From NCBI GenBank assembly GCA_963792175.1, contig CAWBVG010000055.1:1-64000 (forward strand): 64,000 nt of DNA. Direction: 5' to 3'. The notes beneath the pieces are model-generated. The model ran no database searches and had not been told where the DNA came from. It worked only from the letters and a program-made list of their open reading frames with translations. This DNA is from CAWBVG01 sp963792175. Lineage in GTDB: Bacteria; Acidobacteriota; Vicinamibacteria; Vicinamibacterales; CAVVIG01. Positions 34,287 to 45,628 of this stretch are shown here, piece after piece (the stretch's first letter is position 1; each line of letters begins with the position of its first letter). The position numbers were made by a program, and so were the translations under genes.

Positions 34287-36441
34287 AGGATGTGTCCCTG
34301 GCGAACGCCGGGATCGAGCCGCACGTAGTTCCAGTCGCCGCGCCAGGTGTAGCTCGCGTCGTCGAGCAGGTCGCGGACGCGTGAACGCATCCGTCGGCGC
34401 CGACAGCCGGCACGTCGACGAAGCCGTGCTGCATGTGATGCGGATCGAGGTTGCACGATCGTCAGGAGCGGCTCGGAGCCGTCGGGCGCGCGTCTTGCTG
34501 TAGGCGATGATCTCGCGGGTTGTCGGTGTCGTGGAACTGCAGCGTGCGATCGAACTGCAGCGCGCGGTGCTGCGCGGCGGATCGCGTTGACGCGGCAGAT
34601 CAGCTCGCTTGATGTTGCCCGGGCGATCCCAGTCCCAGCTGCCGGAACTGATACTTCTCCGAGTCCGCGTACTCCTCGATGCCGGGCCTGACGCGCCCGT
34701 CCCTCGCAGAGCTCGAAGCCGCTGTAGATGCCGTAGCTGGCGCCGAGCGTCGCCGCCAGGAGCAGCCGCGCCTCGAACGCCGGCCGGCCGCCGTGCTGCA
34801 GGTAGGCGTGCAGGATGTCCGGCGTGTTCGCGAAGAGATTCGGCCGCAGGTACTCGCGCACCTCGGTCGGTCGTCAGCTCGGTGAAGTACTCGGTCGAGC
34901 TCCGGCCTTGGTGTTGCGCCAGGTGAAGTAGGTGTACGACTGCGTGAAGCCGGCCTTCGCGAGGTAGCGCATCAGCTCGGGCCGCGTGAACGCCTCGGAC
35001 AGGAAGATCACGTCCGGGTCGCCGCGCGTGCACCTGGTCGATCAGCCATTCCCAGAAGCCGAACGTCTTGGTGTGCGGGTTGTCGACGCGGAAGATGCGG
35101 ACGCCGTGGTCGATCCAGAACACGCGTCGACCTCGAGCAGCGCGTGCCAGAGCGCCCGCCAGTCCTCGGACTCGAAGTCGAACGGGTAGATGTCCTGATA
35201 CTTCTTCGGCGGGTTCTCCGCGTACTTGATCGATGCCGTCCGGCCGATGGCGGAACCATTCCGGATGCTCGCGCACCCACGGGTGATCCGGCGAGCACTG
35301 CCAGGCGAGGTCGAGCGCGATCTCGAGGCCGAGCCGCTCGGCTTCGGCACGAAACGCGTCGAAGTCGTCGAGCGTGCCGAGCCCGGGCTCGATCGCGGTG
35401 TGCCCGCCGTCCGCCGATCCGATCGCCCACGGGCTGCCGGGATCGCCCGGCGCCGGCGACGAGCGTGTTGTTCGGCCCTTGCGGAAGCTGCGTGCCGATC
35501 GGATGGATCGGCGGCAGATAGACGACGTCGAATCCGAGGTCGGCGATGCGCGGCAGCGCGGCGCGCCGCTTCGCGGAACGTCGCCGCTGCGGGTCGGATC
35601 CGGGCCGGCCGAGCGCGGAAACATCTCGTACCACGCGCCGAAGCGCGCGCGCTCGCGGTCGACCCAGACGCGGCGCGCCGGCGAGACCGTCGCCGCGCGA
35701 TCGATCCGCATAGCGCGAACATCCGCGCTGCGAGCCCGTCGTCGAGCGCGGCTGTCCAGGCGCTCGTCGATCGGCGTCGCGTCGCTCAGCGCGTCGGCCC
35801 GTTCGAGCAGCCAGTGCGCATCGGCTGCCGCCGCCGAGCCGTTCGGCGCGGCTCGCCGCCTCGCGGACGAGCAGCGACCCTTCGAGCAGCTCGAGCGCGA
35901 CGTCCTGGTCCGGCCGCCGCCTTCGCTCTCGAGGTCGCGGCGCCAGGTCAGGAAGCGATCGACCCAGGCGACGATCTGCGTACTCGTGCCAGCCGATCTG
36001 CGTCGACGTCGAACGCGCGCCGTCCACTCGTCGGTGCCCGGCGCGACCGAGCGTCATCGGCGTTTCGCGCCAGCCGGCGACGTCCGACGCGGACTCGCGG
36101 ACTCGCGGAGTCGCGGCTCCGCGGTCTCGGCGCCCGATCCGCGATTGCCGATCCGTGGCGATCGCGCAGCACCGCGACGACGACGTCGTGGCCGTCGGCG
36201 AAGATGTCGGCGGTGACGTCGACGCGCTCGCCGACCGTGCGCTTGATGGGGAAGCGGCCGCCGTCGATCTCGGGCTGCACATGCTCGACGATCGACGCGG
36301 CTCGCGGTGCGGCAGTCGGCAGCCGGTCGTCGGTCGTCGACAGTCCTGAGTCGCTCGGTCGATCGAGCGTCTGCAGGCGCTCGCCTGCCGGCTGCCAACT
36401 CCTGATTCCCGACCTTCGACTCGTCGACTACTGACCGTCAT
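34261..36441 (-). CDS. glgE: Alpha-1,4-glucan:maltose-1-phosphate maltosyltransferase, frame broken
   Basis: GlgE (GH13_3) adds maltosyl units from maltose-1-phosphate to growing alpha-1,4-glucan. The N-terminal Ig-like part shows VQPEIDGGRFPIKRTVGERV, DVTADIFADGHDVVVAVLRD. The barrel shows RVWVDRERARFGAWYEMFPR, EIALDLAWQCSPDHPWVREH and RIFRVDNPHTKTFGFWEW, where D after FRV is the expected catalytic nucleophile. The end shows YTWRGDWNYVRLDPGVRQGH. An ATG at 36441 is three bases after the glgX stop, but the first 40-50 residues read through a heptamer-like array, so the native start is uncertain. The end overlaps the treS start. Several frame breaks occur. Confidence 0.87.
36300..36441. repeat. 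GTCG-type heptamer-like array at glgX/glgE junction
   Basis: On the minus strand units such as GTCAGTA, GTCGACG, GTCGAAG, GTCGGGA, ATCAGGA, GTTGGCA and GCCGGCA follow the putative glgE start codon. Related units (CGGTCGT, GACAGTC) continue to about 36300, just before the conserved GlgE sequence begins. Confidence 0.5.
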
Positions 36442-36444
36442 GCT

Positions 36445-38663
<2,219 letters not shown>

Positions 38664-38671
38664 AACGCTCC

Positions 38672-38709
38672 GCTAGGGGCTAGGGGCTGGGCAGGAGCTT
38701 AGGGGCTCG
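38672..38709. repeat. AGGGGCT heptamer array upstream of glgX
   Basis: CTAGGGGCTAGGGGCTGGGC and then TTAGGGGCTC lie between glgX and the cupin gene. The same AGGGGCT core recurs at 39255-39347 (as its complement) and 48320-48340. Confidence 0.6.
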
Positions 38710-38716
38710 AGTGATC

Positions 38717-39180
38717 TCACTTGGGCTCGAACCGGTAGACGAGATACACGATCGGGCCATCGAGCGCACTGAAGCGATGCGGCATACCGGCAGGTACGAT
38801 GATCACGTCTTTCGGGCCCACGCGACGACTCTCTCCGCCCGGTGGGTACCCGTCTGGCTCGGGCCGGCGTTCAGACGCGTCAGGTCGGTCGCGGTCGCGC
38901 CTTCGAGCGAACCGCCGGTGACCAGCGTTCCGGATCCCTCGACAATCTGATAAATCTCCGTGACGCGGTCGTGAATGAGCGCCGTCGTCTCCGCCTTCGT
39001 CCGTCGAAGCACCGCGAGGGACGCCTTACCACCCGGCACCTCGGCCAGCTTCACCGGCGCGTCCACGACGTTGTTCGCAATCGACGCCTTCAGCGTCGCG
39101 GCGATCTCGTCGGCCGTGATCACCGTCCCTGCCTGCTGGCCGAATGCGATCCAGATGAGGAGCGAGATCACGTGGAGCAT
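38717..39180 (-). CDS. Exported cupin-domain protein, one frame break
   Basis: The N-terminus MLHVISLLIWIAFGQQAGTV looks like a short signal peptide. The cupin barrel follows: TTALIHDRVTEIYQIVEGSG, TLVTGGSLEGATATDLTRLN, and after a break near 38840 RVGPKDVIIVPAGMPHRFSA with the His of the second motif, ending VYLVYRFEPK. One indel restores the whole domain. Such single-cupin exported proteins are frequent in Acidobacteriota; ligand unknown. It sits alone between two repeat arrays. Confidence 0.75.
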
Positions 39181-39254
39181 GCGCCGGAGTATATCCTCCG
39201 ACTACGTTCCCGCGGAAGTCAGCTCGCGCTCGCTCCGGCAGCTGGCGAGCCTCG

Positions 39255-39347
39255 TCGGCTTCTGACAGCTAGCCCCGAGCCCCTAGTCGGTCTCTGACAG
39301 CTAGCCCGGGCCCTACTCGGCTCCTGACAGCTAGCCCCGAGCCCCTA
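39255..39347. repeat. Three tandem copies of a ~31-bp unit
   Basis: Copies at 39255-39286, 39287-39316 and 39317-39347 share TCGG, then CTGACAGCTAGCCC, then CCCTA. Inside each copy the part AGCCCCGAGCCCCTAG is the complement of AGGGGCT-type heptamers. The array lies between the cupin gene start and the end of the oxidoreductase gene. Confidence 0.65.
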
Positions 39348-39361
39348 GCCCCTGCAGTGCT

Positions 39362-40076
39362 TCACTCAGTGCTGTACCTGTCGTTGAACCACGGCTCGGC
39401 GCTGTTCGAGTAGCCGCGCACCTCCCAGAAGCCCTTGCGATCCTCCGCAAGGAATTCGATCTTGCGGATCCACTTCGCGCCCTTCCAGGCGTACAGCTTC
39501 GGCGTGATCATGCGGCACGGGCCGCCGTGCTCGCGCGGCAGCGGCTTGCCCTCCCACGTGTGCACCAGCAGCACATCGTCTTCGACCGCGCGGGCCAGCG
39601 GAACGTTGACCGTGTACGGGATGTAGCTGCCGGGCATGAAGTCGTAGCCGGTGCACAGCACGAAATGCGCCGTCGTCCTTCGGAACGGCCAGCTCCGCGA
39701 TCGTCTTGAACCGCACGCCGCGCCAGTGATTGTCGAACCGGCTCCAGGTCGTGACGCAGTGGAAGTCGCTGACGTCTTCGGCCTGCGGCAGCGCGAGGAA
39801 CTGATCCCAGGTGAGCGTCACCGGATTCTCGACAAGGCCGCCGACCTCCAGCTTCCAGCTGTCGGTGCCACGTCCGGCTGTTCGCCGAGATCGAGCACCG
39901 GCCAGTTCTTGACCTCGTGCTGGCCGACCGGCAGCTGCGGCATGCCGTGACGGTTGGCTGGGCCCGCCGCCTTTCGGCCGCTGCCCCGCGAACGCGACGT
40001 TGACGGCGCTCTTGTCGAGCGCGATCTGGCGCTGGATGTAGCGGCGGCGCTTTTCGACGAGGTCGGGTTTATCCAT
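39362..40076 (-). CDS. Molybdopterin-dependent oxidoreductase (sulfite oxidase/YedY fold), frame broken
   Basis: The protein starts MDKPDLVEKRRRYIQRQIAL and holds the Oxidored_molyb core: WKLEVGGLVENPVTLTWDQF, then DFHCVTTWSRFDNHWRGV, whose Cys is the molybdenum ligand. After a break near 39670 it continues CTGYDFMPGSYIPYTVNVPL, HTWEGKPLPREHGGPCRMIT and ends WFNDRYSTE. A second break near 39870 lies before the core. No Tat signal is visible, so it is probably cytoplasmic. Substrate unknown. The start overlaps the grpE stop by eight bases. Confidence 0.82.
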
Positions 40077-40671
40077 CGAACCGTGCCCACCACGACGCTG
40101 GCCGGCCGGAGGAGCTCGTCGCCGACGGCGTAGCCCTCTCTCGCGTCACGGCGACGACGCGGCCGTCCTGGGTGTCGTCGGTGACCGGCGCCATCGACAC
40201 CGCTTCGTGCGAGGCCGCGTCGAACGGCTGGCCGAGCGCGTCGACGCGCCGCACGCCCAGCGCTTCGAGCTTCGCCAGAAACTGATCGCGAACCAGCTCG
40301 ACGCCACGCAGCAACGAGTCGGCCTTGACGTCGCTGTCGCGCGCCGCGCCAATCGCGCGGTCGAGGTTGTCGAGCACCTCGAGCAGCTCCGCGAGCAATC
40401 GCGCGCCGGCCCCGCTCGACGTCGCGCGTCACCTCGCGGCGGATCCGCGCTTTCGCCTGCTCGAATTCCTCGATCGCGCGCCGATGCTCGCCGGCGATGG
40501 TCTGCAGCTGCGCGGATCGGTCAGCGAGCTGCTGCTCGAGATCCTCGACGTAGCTCGGTTTTCGTTCGCGGTCGGCTTCGCTCGCGTCGCGCCGGCGGCG
40601 CCTTCAGGTTGCGCCCACCAGCGGCGGTCGACGACGCGCAGCGGCTCATCGGGACTTGGACTCTTGGACAT
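40069..40671 (-). CDS. grpE: Nucleotide exchange factor GrpE, frame broken
   Basis: GrpE releases ADP from DnaK. It begins MSKSPSPDEPLRVVDRRWWA, followed by the long coiled coil in other frames (ARIRREVTRDVERGRRAIAR and ELLEVLDNLDRAIGAARDSD) and the GrpE beta part LRGVELVRDQFLAKLEALGV, FDAASHEAVSMAPVTDDTQD, GRVVAVTREGYAVGDELLRP. The final stop may be the TAA at 40069, needing one more indel. No dnaK or dnaJ is adjacent. Breaks near 40550, 40400 and 40140 explain why no single frame holds it. Confidence 0.82.
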
Positions 40672-40679
40672 CGCGGATC

Positions 40680-40757
40680 GGGTAATTGGGTAATTGGGTA
40701 ATCTGGCAACTGTCAATCGACAATCAATCACCAGATTACCAGATCACTCAATTACCG
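40680..40757. repeat. GGGTAATT array with complementary arm
   Basis: Two copies of GGGTAATT and one of GGGTAATC (40680-40703) face an arm reading CAGATTACCAGATC and CAATTACC (40731-40757). The array can form a hairpin between grpE and the end of the signalling gene at 40779. A related array lies at 48926-48996. Confidence 0.7.
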
Positions 40758-40778
40758 GATCTCGCGCTCGAAGGGATC

Positions 40779-43296
40779 CTAGGCGAGCGTCTGCGGCAGC
40801 GGCGCGTCGGGTGGTCCGAGCCGTCCTGGTCGAAGAGGTCGGCGTCCTGCAGTTCGGGACGCGGTGCGGGGGTGCGGACGTTGAGGTGCCCGCGCCGCGC
40901 CGCCTTGTCGCGATACATGCGCTGGTCGGCGTCGGCGAGCAGCGCTTCGTAGGTCGCGCCGTCGTGCGGGAACACCGACGGCGCCGGCGCTGGCGGCCAG
41001 GCGCAGCCGCTTGCCGGCGCGCACCTCGAGCTGGATCTCGGCGATCGCGTCCTGCAGCTCGCGCCGCTTGGCCTCCGCCGCCTCGCGCGAGCAGTCCGGC
41101 GAGCACGACGATGAACTCGTCGCCGGCGTAGCGCACGCAGAGGTCGTACGGCCGCAGCGCGCCCTGCAGCGCGACCGCCACCTCGCGCAGCGCGTGGTCG
41201 CCGACGTTGTGGCCGTAGGTGTCGTTGATCTGTCTTGAACCCGTCGATGTCCATGACGATCAGCGCGACCTCGCTCTTGAGGCGCTCGGCGCGCGCCAGC
41301 TCGCGCGACAGGTGCACGAACATCGACCGGCGGTTCGGCAGCCCGGTCAGCGGATCGGTCAGCGAATCTTCCTGCGTCTGCTCGAAGACGATCGAGTTGT
41401 GGATGACGGCGCCGGCCTGTTCGGCGATCGCGCTCGAGCAGCCGGCGGTGATCCTCGGTGTAGTGGTTGCGGCTCCGACGTGGTAGAGCGCCAGGCAGCC
41501 GATGAACGTGTCGTTGAACTGCAGCGGGCAGACGATCGCCGACTGCAGCGCGACGTCGCCGCGCCAGGCCCGCCGCCTCGAAGCGTGACGCGCGGGTTGG
41601 CGTTGATCAGCGTGCGGCGGTTGCGCGCGACCCAGCCCGACAGCCCCTCGCCCGACCTTGCAGCGTCGCGTTCAGCAGCCGCGGCGCGTCGACGCCCGCC
41701 GCGAACCGGCACTTCAGCGAGTCGGCCGTCCGGCTGATGCAGGAAGAGCGCGCAGCCGGACCACGGCACGATCTTCGACAGCTTCGACGAGATCAGCGCC
41801 ATCGTGTCGGAGACGCCGAGGCTGGTGCCCATCGACTGCGCGATTTCGTAGAGCGCGTAGATCTCGCGGTGCGCCAGCGCGATGTTCTCGAACGCGCTGT
41901 GGCCGATCGCCGGCACCAGGCCGACCGCCGTCGAGCCGGTGACGAACGGCTCTTGCGGCGTCTCGACGACCTCGCGCACCTCTGTCGCCGAACTCCGCCG
42001 ACCAGCGCCGGCAGGATCTCGATGAACGATCGGCACCAGCTCCGGATCGAGCGCGCGTCCCGCTTCGTGCCGCAGCAGCCCGAGCGCGCTGTCGTTGTTG
42101 AGCGCCTTGTGATACGGCCGCTCGGTCGTGACCGCGTCGTAGTAGTCGACGATCGTCAGGATGCGCGCGCCGATCGGGATGTCGTCGCCGGCGAGCCCCT
42201 GCGGATAGCCCTTGCCGTCCCACCGCTCGTGGTGGCTGAGGATCAGCGGCGCCACCGGATAGGGGAACGGCACCGCGGCGATGATTTCCGCGCCGACCTG
42301 CGGATGGATGCGGATCTTCTGGAATTCTTCCTGCGTCAGCGGACCGGGCTTCGACAGGATGTGCTCGGGCACCGCCAGCTTGCCGATGTCGTGCAGCAGC
42401 GCCGCCGTCTTGACGCCCTGGATTTCGTGCGTCGCTGAGGCCCGGCCGCCTTCGCGAGACCGGCCGCGTAGACCTGCACCCGCCGGATGTGCATCTGCGT
42501 CGTCTGATCCTTGGCGTCGATCGCGCGCGCCAGCGCCTCGATCGTCGCGAGGTGCAGGTCCGAGGTCTGCTGCACGTGCCGCTGCTCGTCCTCGATGCGC
42601 CCCATGTAGACCTTGTAGGTGCGGTACATGAGATAGAGCGGCGCGAAGGTGAAGCGGCGCCACCCAGTAGCCGGCGTGTGCCGACCAGCGACGCCGCGAG
42701 CGCGGCGCGTGCCGGCGCCGACGAAATAGCTCGGCGCGCTCCACAGGAAGTTGTTGTGCCAGGTCGTCGGCGATCGTTGTTGCGCGTCGACAGCGCGATC
42801 GCCGTCGCGATGAGACCGGTGTTCAGCAGGAAGTAGACCGTCGCGGCGCCGACCAGCGGACGCGCGAGCGCGGTGAGCGGCATCGCCGAGCCGGCGCCGC
42901 CGAGCAGCCGGAACGCGAGGCCGGCGCCCTGCACCGTGATGACCAGCGACGCGATGCTGAACAGCGTGCGATACAGCGGGTTGCGCTCCTTGCTTGTTCA
43001 GATGGCACTGGCTGAACGCGCTGCCCGCGGCGACGAGCATCGTCTCGTGCGGGCCGAGCAGCAGCAGCGACGCGAAATCGACGGCGTACGACACCGACAT
43101 CGTCGAGCCGCTCGTGGTCAGCGGCAGGTAGACCTTGAGCGCCGCCGACACCGACGAGAGCAGCAGCAGACGCGAGCGAAGAGCAACGGCTGATCGAACT
43201 GCGCCTGCGGCAGGCACGACGACGAACAGCGCGAGCGCCGACGCGATGACCACGCCGAGACGTAGACGCGGGCGGACGCGCGGCAGCTGCGTTCAT
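40779..43296 (-). CDS. Membrane HD-GYP / GAF / GGDEF c-di-GMP protein, frame broken
   Basis: Domains in order: N-terminal membrane part (VIASALALFVVVPAAGAVRS, YAVDFASLLLLGPHETMLVA), HD-GYP phosphodiesterase (KTAALLHDIGKLAVPEHILS, LILSHHERWDGKGYPQGLAG), GAF (NIALAHREIYALYEIAQSMG) and GGDEF (LIVMDIDGFK, VRYAGDEFIVVLAG). Both catalytic signatures are present, with AGDEF instead of GGDEF, so it may both make and degrade c-di-GMP. The start overlaps the acetyltransferase stop by one base. Breaks are frequent in the membrane and GGDEF parts. The end (LPQTLA) lies at 40779. Confidence 0.83.
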
Positions 43297-43908
43297 CAGT
43301 GGACGCGCGGCGCGGTCGACACCCAGTGGTCGCCCCAGTCTTCCTTGAGCATCGACCAGAGCACCTGATCGAGGTATTCGCCGCCGCGCCGGATCGACCG
43401 GCGCAGCACGCCTTCCTGCACGGCGCCCAGCTTCTGCAGCGCGCCGTTCGCGCGGCCGTTCTGCAGCAGCACGCGCGCCTCGAGCCGGTGCGCGCCGAGC
43501 GTGCCGAACGCGAACGATCCGACGAGACGCGCCGCTTCGAGGAAGACGCCGCTGCCGCGCGACGACGGCGCGAGCGTGCACTCCCACTCCGCGGCTTCGA
43601 AGCTCGGATCGAGCTGACGGACCTGCAGGACGCCGACGACGGTCCGCGACGCCCGCCAGCGTGATGACATAGGTGAACGAAAGTCCGGCGGCGCGCTCGC
43701 GCACGGCTCGATCGATCAGTTCCTGGGCGCTGACTTCGCTGACCGGCTCGTCGAGACCGAAGCGCGTCGCGTCGGACAGCGACAGCAGGTCGACGAGCGG
43801 CCCCAGGTCCTGCGGGCCGATTTCGCGAAGGACGACAAGGCGGCCCGCCAGGGACGGCAGGTCGCTGCGCCAGTTCGTCGTGCCGATCGCGGTCGGGTCA
43901 GTGGCCAT
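43296..43908 (-). CDS. GNAT-family N-acetyltransferase, one frame break
   Basis: The N-terminus (SLAGRLVVLREIGPQDLGPL) is typical of RimJ/RimL-like acetyltransferases. A break near 43655 separates it from the acetyl-CoA binding half: VVGVLQVRQLDPSFEAAEWE, TLAPSSRGSGVFLEAARLVG, RLEARVLLQNGRANGALQKL, ending with a His. Acceptor unknown. It is followed directly by the c-di-GMP gene with overlapping stop and start (TGATG), which suggests one transcript. Confidence 0.8.
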
Positions 43909-44221
43909 AGTCAGAAGCGCACACTTACACGCCTAGTGCTGATCCCTCGATAGCAACTCTGACGCCAAGCTGAGCTTTTATAGATAAGAGGCCGTGCCGT
44001 CAGTAACTTATGAGTAAACGGCCGGTGTTCGGAAACGAAGTATCAATGTACGTGTATATGACACTAACGATATTCATGGACTACAGTGGCATGCCCTAAG
44101 GTCCATATCCGGCAAATGGTTGCGCTCAAATGCGCCGTTTCAGAACACTCATGTGCCGTTTCAGCGCAAAAAACGGCCCGCTTGTCGCCGTCGCGCGCAA
44201 TTACAGGTATAACTGTGGACC
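43909..44221. promoter_or_regulatory. 313-bp divergent region with 13-bp direct repeats
   Basis: This region separates the acetyltransferase gene (minus) from the ATPase gene (plus) and is clearly more AT-rich than its surroundings around 43970-44090. Near-identical boxes TGCGCCGTTTCAG (44131-44143) and TGTGCCGTTTCAG (44152-44164) are 21 bases apart, the same face of the helix, about 60 bases before the GTG start. They are a candidate operator. No tRNA, small ORF or clear -35/-10 pair is seen. Confidence 0.45.
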
Positions 44222-45621
44222 GTGGACGAGTCGCGGAAGAAGCGGCCGCTTGCTGATGATCCCGGCTTCGTCTCGAGCTTGTCCGACCTGGATCGTGGAC
44301 TGACGGACGCCGGCGGCGACGATTCTCCGGACGATGGCACCAATAATCCGGTGTCGCCACCGCGTCTGATCCGCCGCCGCATCGTGCGCCGTGTCCGTCG
44401 GCTGCCGGCTGCCGGGCCGCGTCGGCGCGGGCTCCTTCCGTGCCTGGGGCACCCGCGGCCCCGCCCATGGCCGCGGCGCCCGCGCCGGTTGCGCTCACGG
44501 CACCGGCCCGCGACGCGCGTGCGGGACCGCCCTACGAGACCTTTTACGGCCTGACCGAAAAGCCATTCAGTCTGTCCACCGATCCGGTCTTCCTGTATCA
44601 CAGCACGGCGCACGATCGGACCGCGCAGGCGCTGCTCACCTCAATCGGCACGCGCCCGGGCGTCGTCGTCATCACAGGACCGTACGGCATCGGCAAGACC
44701 TCGCTGTGCCGCGCCGTCATCGAGCAGCTCGATCGGCGGACGCTCACCTCCTTTCTCGTGGATCCGTTTCTGACCGTCGACGATCTGCTGCAGACGCTGC
44801 TGATCGATTTCGGCGCGCTCTCGCGCGACGATCTCGCGGGCGGCCGGCAGCCGTCGACCGATCAGCTGCGCGACACCCTGCACTCGTTTCTGGCTTCGCT
44901 GGCATCCCTCTCGGCGAGCGCGGTCGTTCTCGTCGACGACGCGCAAAACCTGCCGGTGGCGGTGCTCGACGAACTGCGCGCGCTCTCCGAGATCAGGGAG
45001 GGCCGCCGCCTGCTTCACGTCGTGCTGCTGGGCGAGCCCGGCCTGGCGTCCATGTTGAAGCAGGAGGCGCTGCGGCCGTTGAATGCCCAGGTCGCGGTGC
45101 GAAGTGCGCTCGGCCCGCTGCTGTCGGACGAAGTCGGCGGCTACGTGATGCACCGCCTGGGTGTCGTGGGTAACGGCTCGCGCGTCGCGTTCAGTGAGGC
45201 GGCACTGGCACGCCTCCACGAACTGACGGGCGGTGTCCCGCGCGTCGTCAACCTGCTGTGCGATCGGGCGATGTCGCGCGGTTATCAGGCGTCCGCCGGC
45301 GTCATCGACGTCCCGCACGTGAACGCCGCCGCAACCGATCTCGATCTCTCCGTGCCAGCCGTCGAGACGCCGCGGACGCTGCGGCTGGCGGTCGAGGCGC
45401 TCGCGTTCGTCCTGCTGATGCTGGTCGGCGCCGGCGCGGCCTTGTGGGTCTTCCGCGACGATGTGCGCCGAACGGTCGTGCAATGGGAACGCGTGCCGCC
45501 AACGCCCTCGGCGCCGCGGATTCCACAGTCGGTGCCGCTTCGCGTCCCTTCCGTGCCCGTTTCCGCGTTGCCGCGGACTCGGCCCGCCGACGACAACCGT
45601 CCCGCCGCCTCCGTCATCTAA
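44222..45621 (+). CDS. ExeA/GspA-like AAA ATPase with one TM segment
   Basis: A GTG at 44222 gives an acidic N-terminal region (LADDPGFVSSLSDLDRGLTD). One indel near 44420 leads to the main frame. This holds YETFYGLTEKPFSLSTDPVF (typical ExeA/XrtA-associated start), Walker A ITGPYGIGKTSLCRAVIEQL and Walker B SAVVLVDDAQNLP, plus the sensor GVPRVVNLLCDRAM. A single helix near the end (ALAFVLLMLVGAGAALWVF) and a Pro-rich tail follow. Such ATPases serve type II secretion or polysaccharide export loci tied to exosortase; no such genes are adjacent. A PEP-CTERM protein lies at 12.4 kb. Confidence 0.82.
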
Positions 45622-45628
45622 CCGCGAC

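Noticed and set aside
44111..44123. Sigma-54 promoter (GGCA...TTGC) before the ATPase gene
   Set aside because: The GG and GC pairs are nine bases apart instead of the strict ten, and the -24 element lacks the leading T.
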